Origin: Bacteroidales bacterium UBA1309
GTDB taxonomy: Bacteria; Bacteroidota; Bacteroidia; Bacteroidales; Dysgonomonadaceae
Length of the DNA stretch: 40,605 bases
Direction: 5' to 3'
Assembly (NCBI GenBank): GCA_002307185.1
Contig: DBTT01000031.1
Coordinates: forward strand, 24,008-64,612
Positions 16,201 to 24,904 of this stretch are shown piece after piece. The first letter of the stretch is position 1, and each line of letters starts with the position of its first letter. The notes under the pieces were generated by a model. That model did not search any database, was not told the DNA's origin, and worked only from the letters and a program-made list of their open reading frames with translations. The position numbers and the translations under genes are program-made.

Positions 16201-19061
16201 AAGCGGAAGAACCAAAAGACTTGCAGGTGAAGCTTGATGTGTTCCGCAACAAGCTCCATCCCGGACAAAAAGAGGAATGGCGTATCACCGTGAAAGATGC
16301 AAAAGGACAGCCTTCCGTTTCGGAACTCTTGGCTTCGATGTACGACCAATCTTTGGACAAAATCAACCCGATGAATGCCTGGGCATTGAGCTTGTCACAG
16401 AAACAAAGTGGAATTCTTGCACCTTTGTATAGATTGGATAATAGCTTTGGTTTAGCACATTCTTATTTTAATTTTAATGCCAAATACTTGAATGTGAAAG
16501 AATGGAGTTTTGACCGGTTCAATTGGTTCGATAATTATGGTAACACTTTGAAATTCAAGCCTTCTGTCATGATAAGAGGCGCAGCTACAATGGCAAGGTC
16601 TATGAAGTCGGAAGATGCTCTGAATGAAGTAGCTGTAGTGGGCTATGCGGTACAGAAAAAAGAAATGGTTGCGCAGGATAAGAACATAGCCAATGATAAA
16701 TCTGAAGCCAATAACCAATCCGCACCCCAGATTCGCACCAATTTCAACGAAACGGCTTTCTTCCTTCCTCAATTGCGCACCAATGAAAAAGGTGAAACAG
16801 TTATCAGCTTCACCGTTCCCGAAAGCAACACCACCTGGAAATTCCGGGCATTGGCTTACGACAAAAATCTAAACAGCGGCCAATTGGAGGCTTCCGTCGT
16901 TACCCGCAAGGAACTGATGGTGACACCCAATCTTCCCCGTTTTGTGAGGACAGGCGACAAAACATCTGTCTCTACCAAAATTTCCAACCTTTCGGACAAT
17001 GCCGTTTCTGGAAAAGTGCGGGTGGAATTCTTCAATCCGCTGACCTATGAAGTGGTCAACCTTGGCATGGAGAATGCCGTTCAATCGTTCGATTTGGCAA
17101 AAGACGCATCTTCATCCGCTTCGTGGATGTTTGTTGTTCCCAAAGATTTTGACGTGTTGGGTTGCCGGATTGTGGCGGAAAGCGCCTCATTTAGCGACGG
17201 CGAGCAGCATGTGATTCCGGTGTTGCCCGACAAAATGTTGGTGACCGAAAGCTTGCCGCTCTACATTCGTGGCGGTCAAACCAAGCAATTTTCGTTCGAT
17301 CACCTCTTGAAAAATTCGTCTTCTACCTTGTCCACCAAACGTCTGACCTTGGAATTTTCGGCCAATCCCGCTTGGTATGCCGTGCAGGCTTTGCCCACGT
17401 TGAGCAACCCCGACAACGACAATGCCGTCAATTGGTTTGCCAGCTATTACGTGAACACCTTGGGTGCATTTATTCCAAAGCAATATCCACGAGTGGCAGC
17501 CATGATCCAAGCATGGAAACAACAGGGAGGAACTAAGGAAACCCTTTTCTCGGCCTTGCAGAAGAACGAGGAGTTGAAGAACGTCCTGTTGCAAGAAACG
17601 CCTTGGGTGCTTGACGCGAAAGACGAAACGGAACAAAAGCAAAGCCTTTCGTTGTTGTTTGACCTGAACCGTTCGCAATCGCTGACATCCACTGCCACCA
17701 AGAAATTAGCCGACTTGCAAACCGAGAAAGGTGGCTGGTCGTGGTTCAAAGGATTCTATCCAAGCCGGAGCATCACGCAATACATCCTTTATGGATTTGC
17801 CCAGTTGACCAACTTGAATGCCGTGGAATACGGTGACGACATGAAGCAAATGCAGGTCAAAGCTCTAAATTATTTGGATGTGGAGATTGCCAACGATTTC
17901 GCAAATCTGAAAAAATACGACAAGAATTGGGCTGCGCTCAAATCTATTTCCATCAACCAGTTGGAATACCTTTATGTCCGCTCTTATTACCGCGATATTC
18001 CAGTATCGAAAGAAGCCCGCGAAGCCGAGAAATTCTATACTTCCGTGGTGGAAAAGAATTGGACAAGCCTGGGTCTTTACCCACAATCCTTGCTTGCCGT
18101 GTTGGCAAAGAAGAACGGCAACAAGCTATTGGGCGACAAAATCATGGCCTCCATTCGGGAACATGCCACCACCACCGACGAGATGGGCATGTATTGGGCA
18201 AACAACAAAAGCTCGGTGTTCTTCTCGCAATCAGCCGTGGCCGTGCATACCTTCCTGATGGATGCTTTCAAGGAAAACGGGGCGTCAGCTTTGGAAATGG
18301 ACAACTTGAAATTGTGGCTGTTGAAACAAAAACAAACGCAACAATGGGAATCCACCCATGGCACATTGAGCGCGATTTATGCTTTGTTGAGCAACGGCAG
18401 CGACTGGCTGGCCAGCAAAGGCGAGGTGGATATTCGTTTGGGAAATGTGCAGGTGGATACTTCCGACAAAGAGCTGGGAACAGGATACACGAAGCAAAGC
18501 TGGGAAAAAGATGCCGTTCGTCCCGACATGGGCAAGGTGACGGTGACCAAAAAGGACAATGGCCCTGCATACGGAGCTGTCTATTGGCAATACCTTGAAA
18601 ATCTGGACAAGATTCAAGGCCAATCCAACAAGGAACTGAATTTGACCAAGATGTTGTTCAAGGAAATTTCTTCCGAAAAAGGAAAAGTCCTCCAGCCGAT
18701 AACCGAAGGCAGTGATTTGAAGGTGGGCGACAAGGTGGTGGTGCGCTTGGTGGTTCGTGCCGACCGCGACATGGAGTTCGTGCAGTTGAAAGACATGCGT
18801 GCTTCTTGCTTCGAGCCTGTTGACCAGACTTCGGGCGTGCAATGGAACGGCGGAACGATTTACTACCGCACTTCCCGCGATGCTTCCACCAATTTCTATT
18901 TCGACTTTTTGCCCAAAGGCACTTACACCTTCGAATACGGCGTGTATGTGGCCCGCAGCGGGGAATATAAAAATGGAATCTCTTCGATCCAATGCTTGTA
19001 TGCGCCGGAGTTTGTGTCGCACACCGAAGGGATAACCGCCTCCCCCCGCCCCATCCAGTAG
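13239..19061 (+). CDS. Large alpha-2-macroglobulin-like protein without a thioester motif
   Basis: This 1940-residue exported protein has a signal peptide (MRLKLILLTFLSFVGMAMMAQ), a helical N-terminal region (about 20-370) and a series of beta-sandwich MG domains including the MG2 motif LLTDRSIYRPGQTVYFK (near residue 570). Next come the A2M domain (FNETAFFLPQLRTNEKGE, near 1170) and an alpha-toroid (about 1380-1780). Thioester-type bacterial A2Ms have CxEQ at the start of the toroid; here that place reads SNPDNDNAVNWF, so covalent protease trapping is unlikely. A TonB-receptor-like string, LNEVAVVGYAVQKKE, begins at residue 1128 inside an AT-richer insertion (about 16390-16740). The start chosen is the ATG at 13239; the frame opens at a TTG at 13206. 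The bacterial role is thought to be periplasmic defence against proteases. Confidence 0.88.
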   Translation: MRLKLILLTFLSFVGMAMMAQNNYPAQWKQVEKFQKDNLPKSALGMVETILKQSLANKNHQQAIKAMIYRSSFKQEIDDTTKPELIADFSSLLNGKTSPVEKALIHSLLAELYQQYYDQESWKINQRTPITGYVPNDMAEWSKNIFQDKIQKELQESLSDTSALLNAKTEAFSTIVILGKDSRKLYPTMYDFLLSRALDNLGGFDSREELSSELKKRSLALADLAKPGEEFAKLNLGDAKASFTVQSLKLYQDFLSSLKSRNLTNSLLLLELRRINFVADKSAEFARKYKLDALLTLEKANESSPFVLEVIDNLADYYTASGGDLTKRYEWLKKGIALYPNNERVNNLKNKLAEMEQPMANFSGKNAFYPNEKKTIDLSYKNLDKVILSIYSYSTNGTAVKVKEYPVNLHPKTTYKLENEKINLEITAVGNYYAKLDFDKKYDRNDDENRKYNFSVTNLVSVNKKVDDSHYSVFVTERESGKPLQNASVSTYVRNDKDQKTLTETFKTDENGLVRFSIKGKKNNTSYYYKISSGKDAPEIFTPLNNYYYFRKTINTAAVDSKKVEQVTLLTDRSIYRPGQTVYFKLIATEGANGENAVLANKSYTLKLYDVNRQEVAKKTLATNEFGSLAGEFVLPQGLLDGQFSITAEEKAYAFFHVEEYKRPTFQVTFDKVDKTYKFSQQITLKGHAENFSGVKLQDADVNYTVTRQRMNLWRWFGASSNESQIDEQTVKTADDGSFSVNFIPQKEDEDEGRGFFPRAYLFTVKATVTDLNGETQSQEYYIRVADVSMILAVDLEGKYDKDAGKAINVKATNLDGNEIPAKGTYAIYTLDENDSIASPVLKGDFASGRQTALEQQFKKLASGKYRIILKANDSNGQKVEGQADFVLYSVSDKRPPYKTNNWLIQKNTQIAPGKPVEVVVGISDKDVYVLYELTKGYDVLERKVVKLSDENRLFSLPYKKEYEENVGMSFTFIRNGELTQHQVQVTKAEEPKDLQVKLDVFRNKLHPGQKEEWRITVKDAKGQPSVSELLASMYDQSLDKINPMNAWALSLSQKQSGILAPLYRLDNSFGLAHSYFNFNAKYLNVKEWSFDRFNWFDNYGNTLKFKPSVMIRGAATMARSMKSEDALNEVAVVGYAVQKKEMVAQDKNIANDKSEANNQSAPQIRTNFNETAFFLPQLRTNEKGETVISFTVPESNTTWKFRALAYDKNLNSGQLEASVVTRKELMVTPNLPRFVRTGDKTSVSTKISNLSDNAVSGKVRVEFFNPLTYEVVNLGMENAVQSFDLAKDASSSASWMFVVPKDFDVLGCRIVAESASFSDGEQHVIPVLPDKMLVTESLPLYIRGGQTKQFSFDHLLKNSSSTLSTKRLTLEFSANPAWYAVQALPTLSNPDNDNAVNWFASYYVNTLGAFIPKQYPRVAAMIQAWKQQGGTKETLFSALQKNEELKNVLLQETPWVLDAKDETEQKQSLSLLFDLNRSQSLTSTATKKLADLQTEKGGWSWFKGFYPSRSITQYILYGFAQLTNLNAVEYGDDMKQMQVKALNYLDVEIANDFANLKKYDKNWAALKSISINQLEYLYVRSYYRDIPVSKEAREAEKFYTSVVEKNWTSLGLYPQSLLAVLAKKNGNKLLGDKIMASIREHATTTDEMGMYWANNKSSVFFSQSAVAVHTFLMDAFKENGASALEMDNLKLWLLKQKQTQQWESTHGTLSAIYALLSNGSDWLASKGEVDIRLGNVQVDTSDKELGTGYTKQSWEKDAVRPDMGKVTVTKKDNGPAYGAVYWQYLENLDKIQGQSNKELNLTKMLFKEISSEKGKVLQPITEGSDLKVGDKVVVRLVVRADRDMEFVQLKDMRASCFEPVDQTSGVQWNGGTIYYRTSRDASTNFYFDFLPKGTYTFEYGVYVARSGEYKNGISSIQCLYAPEFVSHTEGITASPRPIQ

Positions 19062-19317
19062 AGGGGAAGAGGCTGGCGCACGTTTCACCCGAAGGGATAA
19101 GCCAAAAATGCGACTCGAAGCCGCAACCCCGAGCTCTTTTCATTCCAATATTTTGAATCAACTGTCAAAACCCAGGCTACATTAATTTATCTATTTTCTG
19201 CCTGTTTCGCCCGTTGGGAGTAATTTTGTACTATTTTTGCAGCTATTTGAATTAAATTTCTACACCGAAGGGGCATCCCGTATGTATATTTGTGGATTGA
19301 ACCATATAATTATCAGG
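19062..19317. other. Intergenic region with a GH127 promoter candidate
   Basis: This gap lies between the A2M-like and GH127 genes. TATTTTTG at 19232-19239 is an exact -7 consensus match. A TTG at 19214-19216 is closer (15 bp) than usual for a -33 element. The box lies inside the first codons of the longest open frame (19237), which argues for the ATG at 19318 as the true start. The word CACCGAAGGG (or CACCCGAAGGG) recurs near 19021, 19087 and 19262 with no evident meaning. Confidence 0.4.
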
Positions 19318-21795
19318 ATGAATTTATCAAGGAAACATTTTCATTTCATTATTTTGACAACATGTCTCTTCGTCGGCAATCTGCATGCGGCAACAGTGCA
19401 TTTGTGCAAGCATCGGATCGAGCCTGTCAGTTTCACTTCAGTCAAATTTGAAGATAATTTCTGGCTTCCCCGCATGGAAATCAACCGTACCGTTTCTATT
19501 CCGTCAGCATTTCATCAATGTGAAATAAACGGGCGGTTCGACAATTTTGCCATAGCCGGCGGATTGATGAAAGGGGAGCAAAAAGGAGATTTCCCGTTCG
19601 ACGACACCGATCCCTACAAGATTATTGAAGGTGCGTCCTACTCGCTTGCGGTGAAATACGATGCCAAGCTGGATGCTTATTTAGATAGTGTCATCACGCT
19701 GATTGCCGCCGCGCAAGAACCGGACGGTTACCTCACCACCTGCGTCACCAACAAATCCACCCGCTTGGCCCGATGGTGGGGAAGCTCCAAATGGGAAAAA
19801 CTCAATAGCCACGAATTGTATAATTGCGGCCATTTGTACGAGGCCGCCGTGGCGCATTATCAAGCTACGGGCAAAAAGACCCTGCTGAACGTTGCTATTA
19901 AAAATGCCAACTTGGTGTGCCAAGTGTTTGGCCCCAATGAAGGACAGAAACATGTACCTTCGGGACACCCGATCGTGGAAATGGCTTTGGTGAAGCTTTA
20001 CGAAGTGAGCGGAGAAAAGAAATACCTGGATATGGCCCGCTATTTCATCGATGAGGCAGGTCGTGGAACAGATGGCCATCGCTTAAGCCCCTACAGCCAG
20101 GATCACAAGCCCATTCTTCAGCAAGACGAGATTGTTGGCCATGCCGTGCGGGCGGGCTACCTCTATTCGGGGGTGGCAGATGTGGCATCGGAACAACACG
20201 ACGAGGCACTTTTCGCTGCGGTGAACCGGGTGTGGGAAAACATGGCGAGCAAAAAGTTCTACCTGAATGGGGGAATTGGTTCCCGTGCACAAGGCGAAGG
20301 CTTTGGACCCAATTACGAATTGAACAACTTCAACAATTATTGCGAAACTTGTGCCTCGATTGCCAATGTGTATTGGAACCATCGCATGTTTTTGGCAACA
20401 GGCGATTCCAAGTACATCGATGTGCTGGAACGTGCCTTATACAATGGTGTCATTGCCGGAGTTTCACTCAGCGGCGACAAATTTTTCTACGACAACCCGA
20501 TGGCGTCGAACGGCGGTGCTGCACGCCAAGCTTGGTTTGGTTGCGCTTGCTGCCCGGGCAATGTGACCCGTTTTGTGGCATCCGTGCCTGGATATGCGTA
20601 TGCGCACAATGAAAACAACCTCTATGTGAATTTGTATGTGCAGGGAAATGCGAAGATCAGATTGCAAGACAACGAAGTAGAGCTTTCCCAAACGACCACG
20701 TACCCTTGGAATGGCGGCGTGGAGATCGCAGTGAAGCCATCCACTAGCAAACCATTCAACCTGCTGCTGCGCATCCCGGGCTGGGCAAAAAATCAGCCTG
20801 TTCCATCCGACCTCTACAAGTATGTGGATGGGGCCAATTCGCAAGTGAAAATTTGGGTGAACGGAAAAGCTGTTCCTGCCACGATTAACCCAAGTGGTTA
20901 TGTGTCGATTGAAAGGAAATGGAAACGGGGCGACAAGATTTCGTTAGCCTTGGATATGTCGATAAGACGCGTGCAAGCCCATCCTGAAGCCAAATACGAC
21001 GAAGGGTTGTTGGCCATCGAACGTGGGCCGATTTTATACGCCTTGGAAAGCATCGACCAAAAGAAAGATTATTTGTTTGACATCGTCATTCCTCGTGATT
21101 CGAAGATTTCTTCTTATTATGATAAAAACTTGCTGAACGGAGTAGAAGTACTTCGGGGAGCAGCTTTTTCCGTAGAAAAAGATAGCATTTCGGGCAAAAT
21201 CACCGAAAAGCCTTTCACTTTCGAAGCCATTCCCTATAGCACCTGGAACAACCGCACCCAGGCCCAAATGGTGGTTTGGACACCCGAAACACCAAAATCC
21301 GCCATTCCTCAGCCCGCACCCACCATTGCCTCACGAGCAACTCCGGTAGATGCCTGGGGAGTCAACGACCAGTTTGAACCAAAATCCTCTGCCGACATCA
21401 ATACTCCTTATCATTATTGGTGGCTCAAGCTGGGTACGGAAGAATCCATCGGATACAAGTTCAATCAACCGGAGAAGGTGTCCAGTGTGGAAGTGTATTG
21501 GCTGGCATTCGAGCATTACGATGTGATATACAAAGCTCCCGAAAGCTGGAAATTGCTCTACAAAGACGGTGACGACTGGAAAGAAGTGAAAAACACTTCG
21601 CCCTACGGCACCGAGTTGGACAAATACAACAAAGTGACGTTCGAACCCGTTACTACCACGGAACTAAAAATGGTGGTACAGCTTCAAAGGCCTCAAACTG
21701 AAGCAAACACCGCCTATGAGAAAGGACCACAGCTGGTAGAAGTGGGCAGAAAAGGATATTCCGGAGGTGTGATTGAATGGAAAGTGAACCCGTGA
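19318..21795 (+). CDS. GH127 beta-L-arabinofuranosidase with C-terminal discoidin-like domain
   Basis: This 825-residue secreted glycosidase (DUF1680/GH127) has a signal peptide (MNLSRKHFHFIILTTCLFVGNLHAA), an alpha/alpha-barrel catalytic domain, beta-sandwich domains, and a last domain (about 670-800) that looks like an F5/8-type carbohydrate-binding module. The unusual zinc-thiolate site of HypBA1 is conserved: Glu343 and Cys345 in YCETCAS, Cys411 and Cys412 in CACCPGN, and Glu327 in GEGF at the acid/base position. Cys411 should be the nucleophile. The family removes beta-L-arabinofuranose from plant glycoproteins or polysaccharides. No SusC/SusD pair, sulfatase or regulator accompanies it, so it is not in a typical polysaccharide locus. 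Substrate is inferred only from family. Confidence 0.9.
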   Translation: MNLSRKHFHFIILTTCLFVGNLHAATVHLCKHRIEPVSFTSVKFEDNFWLPRMEINRTVSIPSAFHQCEINGRFDNFAIAGGLMKGEQKGDFPFDDTDPYKIIEGASYSLAVKYDAKLDAYLDSVITLIAAAQEPDGYLTTCVTNKSTRLARWWGSSKWEKLNSHELYNCGHLYEAAVAHYQATGKKTLLNVAIKNANLVCQVFGPNEGQKHVPSGHPIVEMALVKLYEVSGEKKYLDMARYFIDEAGRGTDGHRLSPYSQDHKPILQQDEIVGHAVRAGYLYSGVADVASEQHDEALFAAVNRVWENMASKKFYLNGGIGSRAQGEGFGPNYELNNFNNYCETCASIANVYWNHRMFLATGDSKYIDVLERALYNGVIAGVSLSGDKFFYDNPMASNGGAARQAWFGCACCPGNVTRFVASVPGYAYAHNENNLYVNLYVQGNAKIRLQDNEVELSQTTTYPWNGGVEIAVKPSTSKPFNLLLRIPGWAKNQPVPSDLYKYVDGANSQVKIWVNGKAVPATINPSGYVSIERKWKRGDKISLALDMSIRRVQAHPEAKYDEGLLAIERGPILYALESIDQKKDYLFDIVIPRDSKISSYYDKNLLNGVEVLRGAAFSVEKDSISGKITEKPFTFEAIPYSTWNNRTQAQMVVWTPETPKSAIPQPAPTIASRATPVDAWGVNDQFEPKSSADINTPYHYWWLKLGTEESIGYKFNQPEKVSSVEVYWLAFEHYDVIYKAPESWKLLYKDGDDWKEVKNTSPYGTELDKYNKVTFEPVTTTELKMVVQLQRPQTEANTAYEKGPQLVEVGRKGYSGGVIEWKVNP

Positions 21796-21803
21796 TCAAG
21801 TGA

Positions 21804-21849
21804 CCAAGTAACCGAGTGACCATGTGACCTTGGTTACTCGGTCACTTGG
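21804..21849. repeat. 18-bp stem hairpin of GTGACCAAGT words
   Basis: CCAAGTAACCGAGTGACC (21804-21821) pairs with GGTTACTCGGTCACTTGG (21832-21849) around a 10-nt loop, with 17 of 18 positions matched counting one G-T. It lies between the GH127 stop and the S9 peptidase start. No T-run follows, so it is not a standard terminator. Similar words (CACTTGGTTAC, CACTTGGTCAC) occur at 8831-8880, so it seems to belong to a dispersed repeat family. Confidence 0.75.
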
Positions 21850-21889
21850 TGTTCACCGAAAACAAGATTATCATAAAAAAGCTATAACT

Positions 21890-24118
21890 ATGTTTATTCG
21901 AAAAAAACTGTTTATTGGATTGCTGCTTGCGCCCTTCTTGTCTCACGCCCAAAGCATGGACAGCCTTTACAAACAAGCGGATACCTTCCGGGATCGTTTT
22001 GGCACGAAGTTCTATTATGGGGTTTCCGAAGTAGGAGCCGTGGACAAGAACCATTCATTTTGGTACTTGACACAAACTCCAAGGGGAAATGAGTTTTGGC
22101 TGGTGAATGCCGATACGAAATCTACAAAATCAGCCTTTGATCAGGAAAAGTTGGCCAATTCTCTCGCTGCATCGACTTCTGGCAAAATAAAGCCTTACCA
22201 GCTTCCATTCCGAAGCATTGCTTTCAGCCCCAAAAACGATTCGCTCTTTTTTACGGCAAACGGGCAAAAGTACGCGTGCAGTCTTTCCGACTATGCGATC
22301 GTGAAAAGGAACAAGGTGGGGGAGCCATCCTATTGGGGAGATGTCGTGAAAGAAAACAGCAAGGAGAAAGTGAAATCTCCAGATGGGAAAAAAGAAGCCT
22401 ACATCTCGGAATACAATCTGTGGGTAACCGATTTATCAACAGGACAAAGCAAACAACTTAGCTTTGATGGTACTCCCAAGGAATATTATTCGTCCAACAT
22501 CAATTGGTCGCCTGATTCGAAAAAGATTGTCAGCTGCAAATACCGTTCGGTGGGAATACGTAAATTAACCTTGATTTCCTCTTCCCCGAAAGATCAATTG
22601 CAACCCAAGATGGAAGAATATGATTACCCGAAACCGGGTGATTCTTTGCCGGTGAGACGTCCCGTTGTGTTCATTCCCGATGAAGACAGGGTTGTGAAGT
22701 GCGATGTGCCGGAAGTGGAAACACAATTCGACTTGAGCGACATCCGTTGGGAAAAGAACAACAACTATTTCACATTCAGCTTCAACAAGCGTGGTTCGCA
22801 ACAATTTATTGTTTACCGGGCAGATGCAACTTCAGGTAACCTGCAGGTTGTTGTCAACGAAACAAGCCCGACCTTTGTTTACTACAACACGCTCTATCTC
22901 CATTGGTTTGAAAACGGAAAGGAATTGCTTTGGATTTCCGACCGTGACGGATGGCGGCATTTGTATCTCTACGATATCGCTTCCGGAAAAGTGAGGAAGC
23001 AACTCACCAAAGGCGAATGGGTGGTGAAAACGGTGGTGCATGTGGATGAAAAAACACGGACTGCCATCCTGAAAGTGTGCGGCAAAGATGCCGGCGAAGA
23101 TCCTTATCTCGAAAAGTATTACTCGCTCAACATCGATAACGGGAAACTAATTGCACTCACTCCTGAGAATGCAAACCACAACGTTACTTTTTCTTCAGAT
23201 TATGCGTATATGCTCGATAATTATTCCCGCGTGGATTTGGTGCCGGCAGTGGTTGTCCGTTCGGTGAAAAATGGAGCCATCGTTTACAAACCCGAAAGAC
23301 AACCCGATATTGCATCGGCTGTGTTGGAAGGCTGGCGTATGCCCCAGGTGTTTTCAGCCAAAGGCCGTGATGGCAAAACCGATATATGGGGAATGATTGT
23401 TCGCCCTACGAATTTTGATCCGGCGAAGAAATACCCAGTTATCGAATACATTTATGCAGGCCCACACGATTCTTTTGTACCCAAATCGTTTGCCATCGCC
23501 CACCGTTTTACCGAATTGGCCGAATTGGGTTTCATCACCGTGATGATTGACGGAATGGGAACAGACAACCGTTCGAAAGCCTTCCACGATGTGTGCTGGA
23601 AAAACCTGAAGGATGCGGGTTTTCCCGACCGCATTGCCTGGATGAAAGCCGCAGCCGAAAAATATCCGGAAATGGATATTTCCCGTGTCGGAATATATGG
23701 CGGTTCGGCTGGTGGCCAAAGCTCCACAGGCGCATTGCTGTTCCATCCGGAATTCTACAAAGTAGGCGTATCATCCTGCGGATGCCACGACAACCGAATG
23801 GACAAAATCTGGTGGAACGAACAGTGGATGGGCTATCCCATCGGCAAAGAATACGAAGAATGCTCCAATGTGGTGAATGCGCATTTGCTGCAAGGCAAGT
23901 TGATGCTCATTGTGGGGGAATTGGACAACAATGTGGATCCATCAAGCACTTATCAGGTGGCAGACCAACTGATAAAATACAACAAAGAGTTTGAGTTGGT
24001 TGTGCTTCCAGGGGCCCGGCATACTTTGGGGGAAAGCTACGGCGAACGCAAACGACGCGACTTTTTTGTGAAAAACCTACTCGGATTGAAAACTCCCGAG
24101 TGGAACACATCCAAATAA
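21890..24118 (+). CDS. DPP-IV-like S9 serine peptidase, secreted
   Basis: This 742-residue exported peptidase has a signal peptide (MFIRKKLFIGLLLAPFLSHAQ), an N-terminal beta-propeller (DPPIV_N, about 60-480) and a C-terminal alpha/beta-hydrolase domain. The catalytic triad appears to be Ser606 in YGGSAGG, Asp679 in GELDNNVD and His711 in GARHTLG; the Asp-His spacing of 32 equals that of human DPP-IV. The Ser motif is GGSAGG rather than the GWSYGG of classic DPP-IV. Such enzymes cleave dipeptides from oligopeptides in the periplasm of peptide-using Bacteroidales. The ATG at 21890 is chosen because an upstream GTG at 21824 lies within the hairpin repeat. Exact specificity is not readable from sequence. 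Confidence 0.9.
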   Translation: MFIRKKLFIGLLLAPFLSHAQSMDSLYKQADTFRDRFGTKFYYGVSEVGAVDKNHSFWYLTQTPRGNEFWLVNADTKSTKSAFDQEKLANSLAASTSGKIKPYQLPFRSIAFSPKNDSLFFTANGQKYACSLSDYAIVKRNKVGEPSYWGDVVKENSKEKVKSPDGKKEAYISEYNLWVTDLSTGQSKQLSFDGTPKEYYSSNINWSPDSKKIVSCKYRSVGIRKLTLISSSPKDQLQPKMEEYDYPKPGDSLPVRRPVVFIPDEDRVVKCDVPEVETQFDLSDIRWEKNNNYFTFSFNKRGSQQFIVYRADATSGNLQVVVNETSPTFVYYNTLYLHWFENGKELLWISDRDGWRHLYLYDIASGKVRKQLTKGEWVVKTVVHVDEKTRTAILKVCGKDAGEDPYLEKYYSLNIDNGKLIALTPENANHNVTFSSDYAYMLDNYSRVDLVPAVVVRSVKNGAIVYKPERQPDIASAVLEGWRMPQVFSAKGRDGKTDIWGMIVRPTNFDPAKKYPVIEYIYAGPHDSFVPKSFAIAHRFTELAELGFITVMIDGMGTDNRSKAFHDVCWKNLKDAGFPDRIAWMKAAAEKYPEMDISRVGIYGGSAGGQSSTGALLFHPEFYKVGVSSCGCHDNRMDKIWWNEQWMGYPIGKEYEECSNVVNAHLLQGKLMLIVGELDNNVDPSSTYQVADQLIKYNKEFELVVLPGARHTLGESYGERKRRDFFVKNLLGLKTPEWNTSK

Positions 24119-24182
24119 GAATATCAAATAGAGTTTGTTGTAGATGTGTGGAAGCCCGATCAAAAGGACAAGACAGGGAGGC

Positions 24183-24665
24183 TTACTTCAATATTTTGTC
24201 TAAGTATTTGTCTATGCTTTCCGGTTTGGAGGTAGGGGCAAAACGTTTGATCGGTCTTCCTTCTTTATCGACCAAAAATTTGGTGAAGTTCCATTTAATG
24301 CGGCTTCCGAAAAGTCCACGCAACTCTTCTTTGAGGTATTTGAAAATAGGATGCGCATTTTCTCCATTGACTTCTATCTTCGAAAACATGGGAAATGTAA
24401 CCCCATAGTTCACCAAACATCCCTCCGATATGGATTTCTCGTCTCCAGGTTCTTGTTGACCAAATTGATTGCAGGGAAATCCGAGAACGACAAAACCTTT
24501 GTTCTTGTATTTTTGATACAGTTTTTCCAAACCTTCATACTGTGGCGTTAGGCCACATTGACTTGCCGTGTTGACCAATAGAATGGTTTTCCCGATATAA
24601 TCTTCCATCGAAATTTCTTTCCCCTGAAGACTTTTTGCCTTAAACTTGTAGAATGTTGCATTCAT
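24183..24665 (-). CDS. Cysteine-type glutathione peroxidase family (thiol peroxidase)
   Basis: This 160-residue peroxidase reduces peroxides, most likely using thioredoxin rather than glutathione, as is usual for bacterial Cys-type members. The peroxidatic Cys37 is in VNTASQCGLTPQY. The other catalytic positions are Gln70 in FPCNQFGQQ and Trp125-Asn126 in KWNFTKF. Cys83, in EGCLVNYGVTFPMF, fits the resolving cysteine of 2-Cys members. No signal peptide, so it is probably cytoplasmic. The gene is convergent with the S9 peptidase. Confidence 0.93.
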   Translation of the reverse strand: MNATFYKFKAKSLQGKEISMEDYIGKTILLVNTASQCGLTPQYEGLEKLYQKYKNKGFVVLGFPCNQFGQQEPGDEKSISEGCLVNYGVTFPMFSKIEVNGENAHPIFKYLKEELRGLFGSRIKWNFTKFLVDKEGRPIKRFAPTSKPESIDKYLDKILK

Positions 24666-24836
24666 ATTGTCTCTCGATTTATCGTTTTTTAGTTGAAGTT
24701 CAGTATTAACATTTACACAATGCTATTTGTTCCATGAAGATCGTTTAATTTTAGAAATATAGACAATAGGAGAAAGGAAGACTCGCTGTTTCCGGCTGCA
24801 AGAATTGACTTTTTGATACTCCTCAATAGCAACAAT

Positions 24837-24874
24837 CGATCCGATTAAACGCCTTGGAACGTTTATTCGGATCG
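24837..24874. other. 15-bp imperfect hairpin downstream of the threonine aldolase gene
   Basis: CGATCCGATTAAACG (24837-24851) pairs with CGTTTATTCGGATCG (24860-24874), one mismatch, 8-nt loop. It lies 31 bp past the aldolase stop in the direction of transcription. It may terminate or stabilise the aldolase mRNA, although no good T-run follows. The rest of 24666-24904 shows nothing recognisable. Confidence 0.55.
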
Positions 24875-24904
24875 ACTTCGTAAATCAAATAATGTGACTG
24901 TAAA

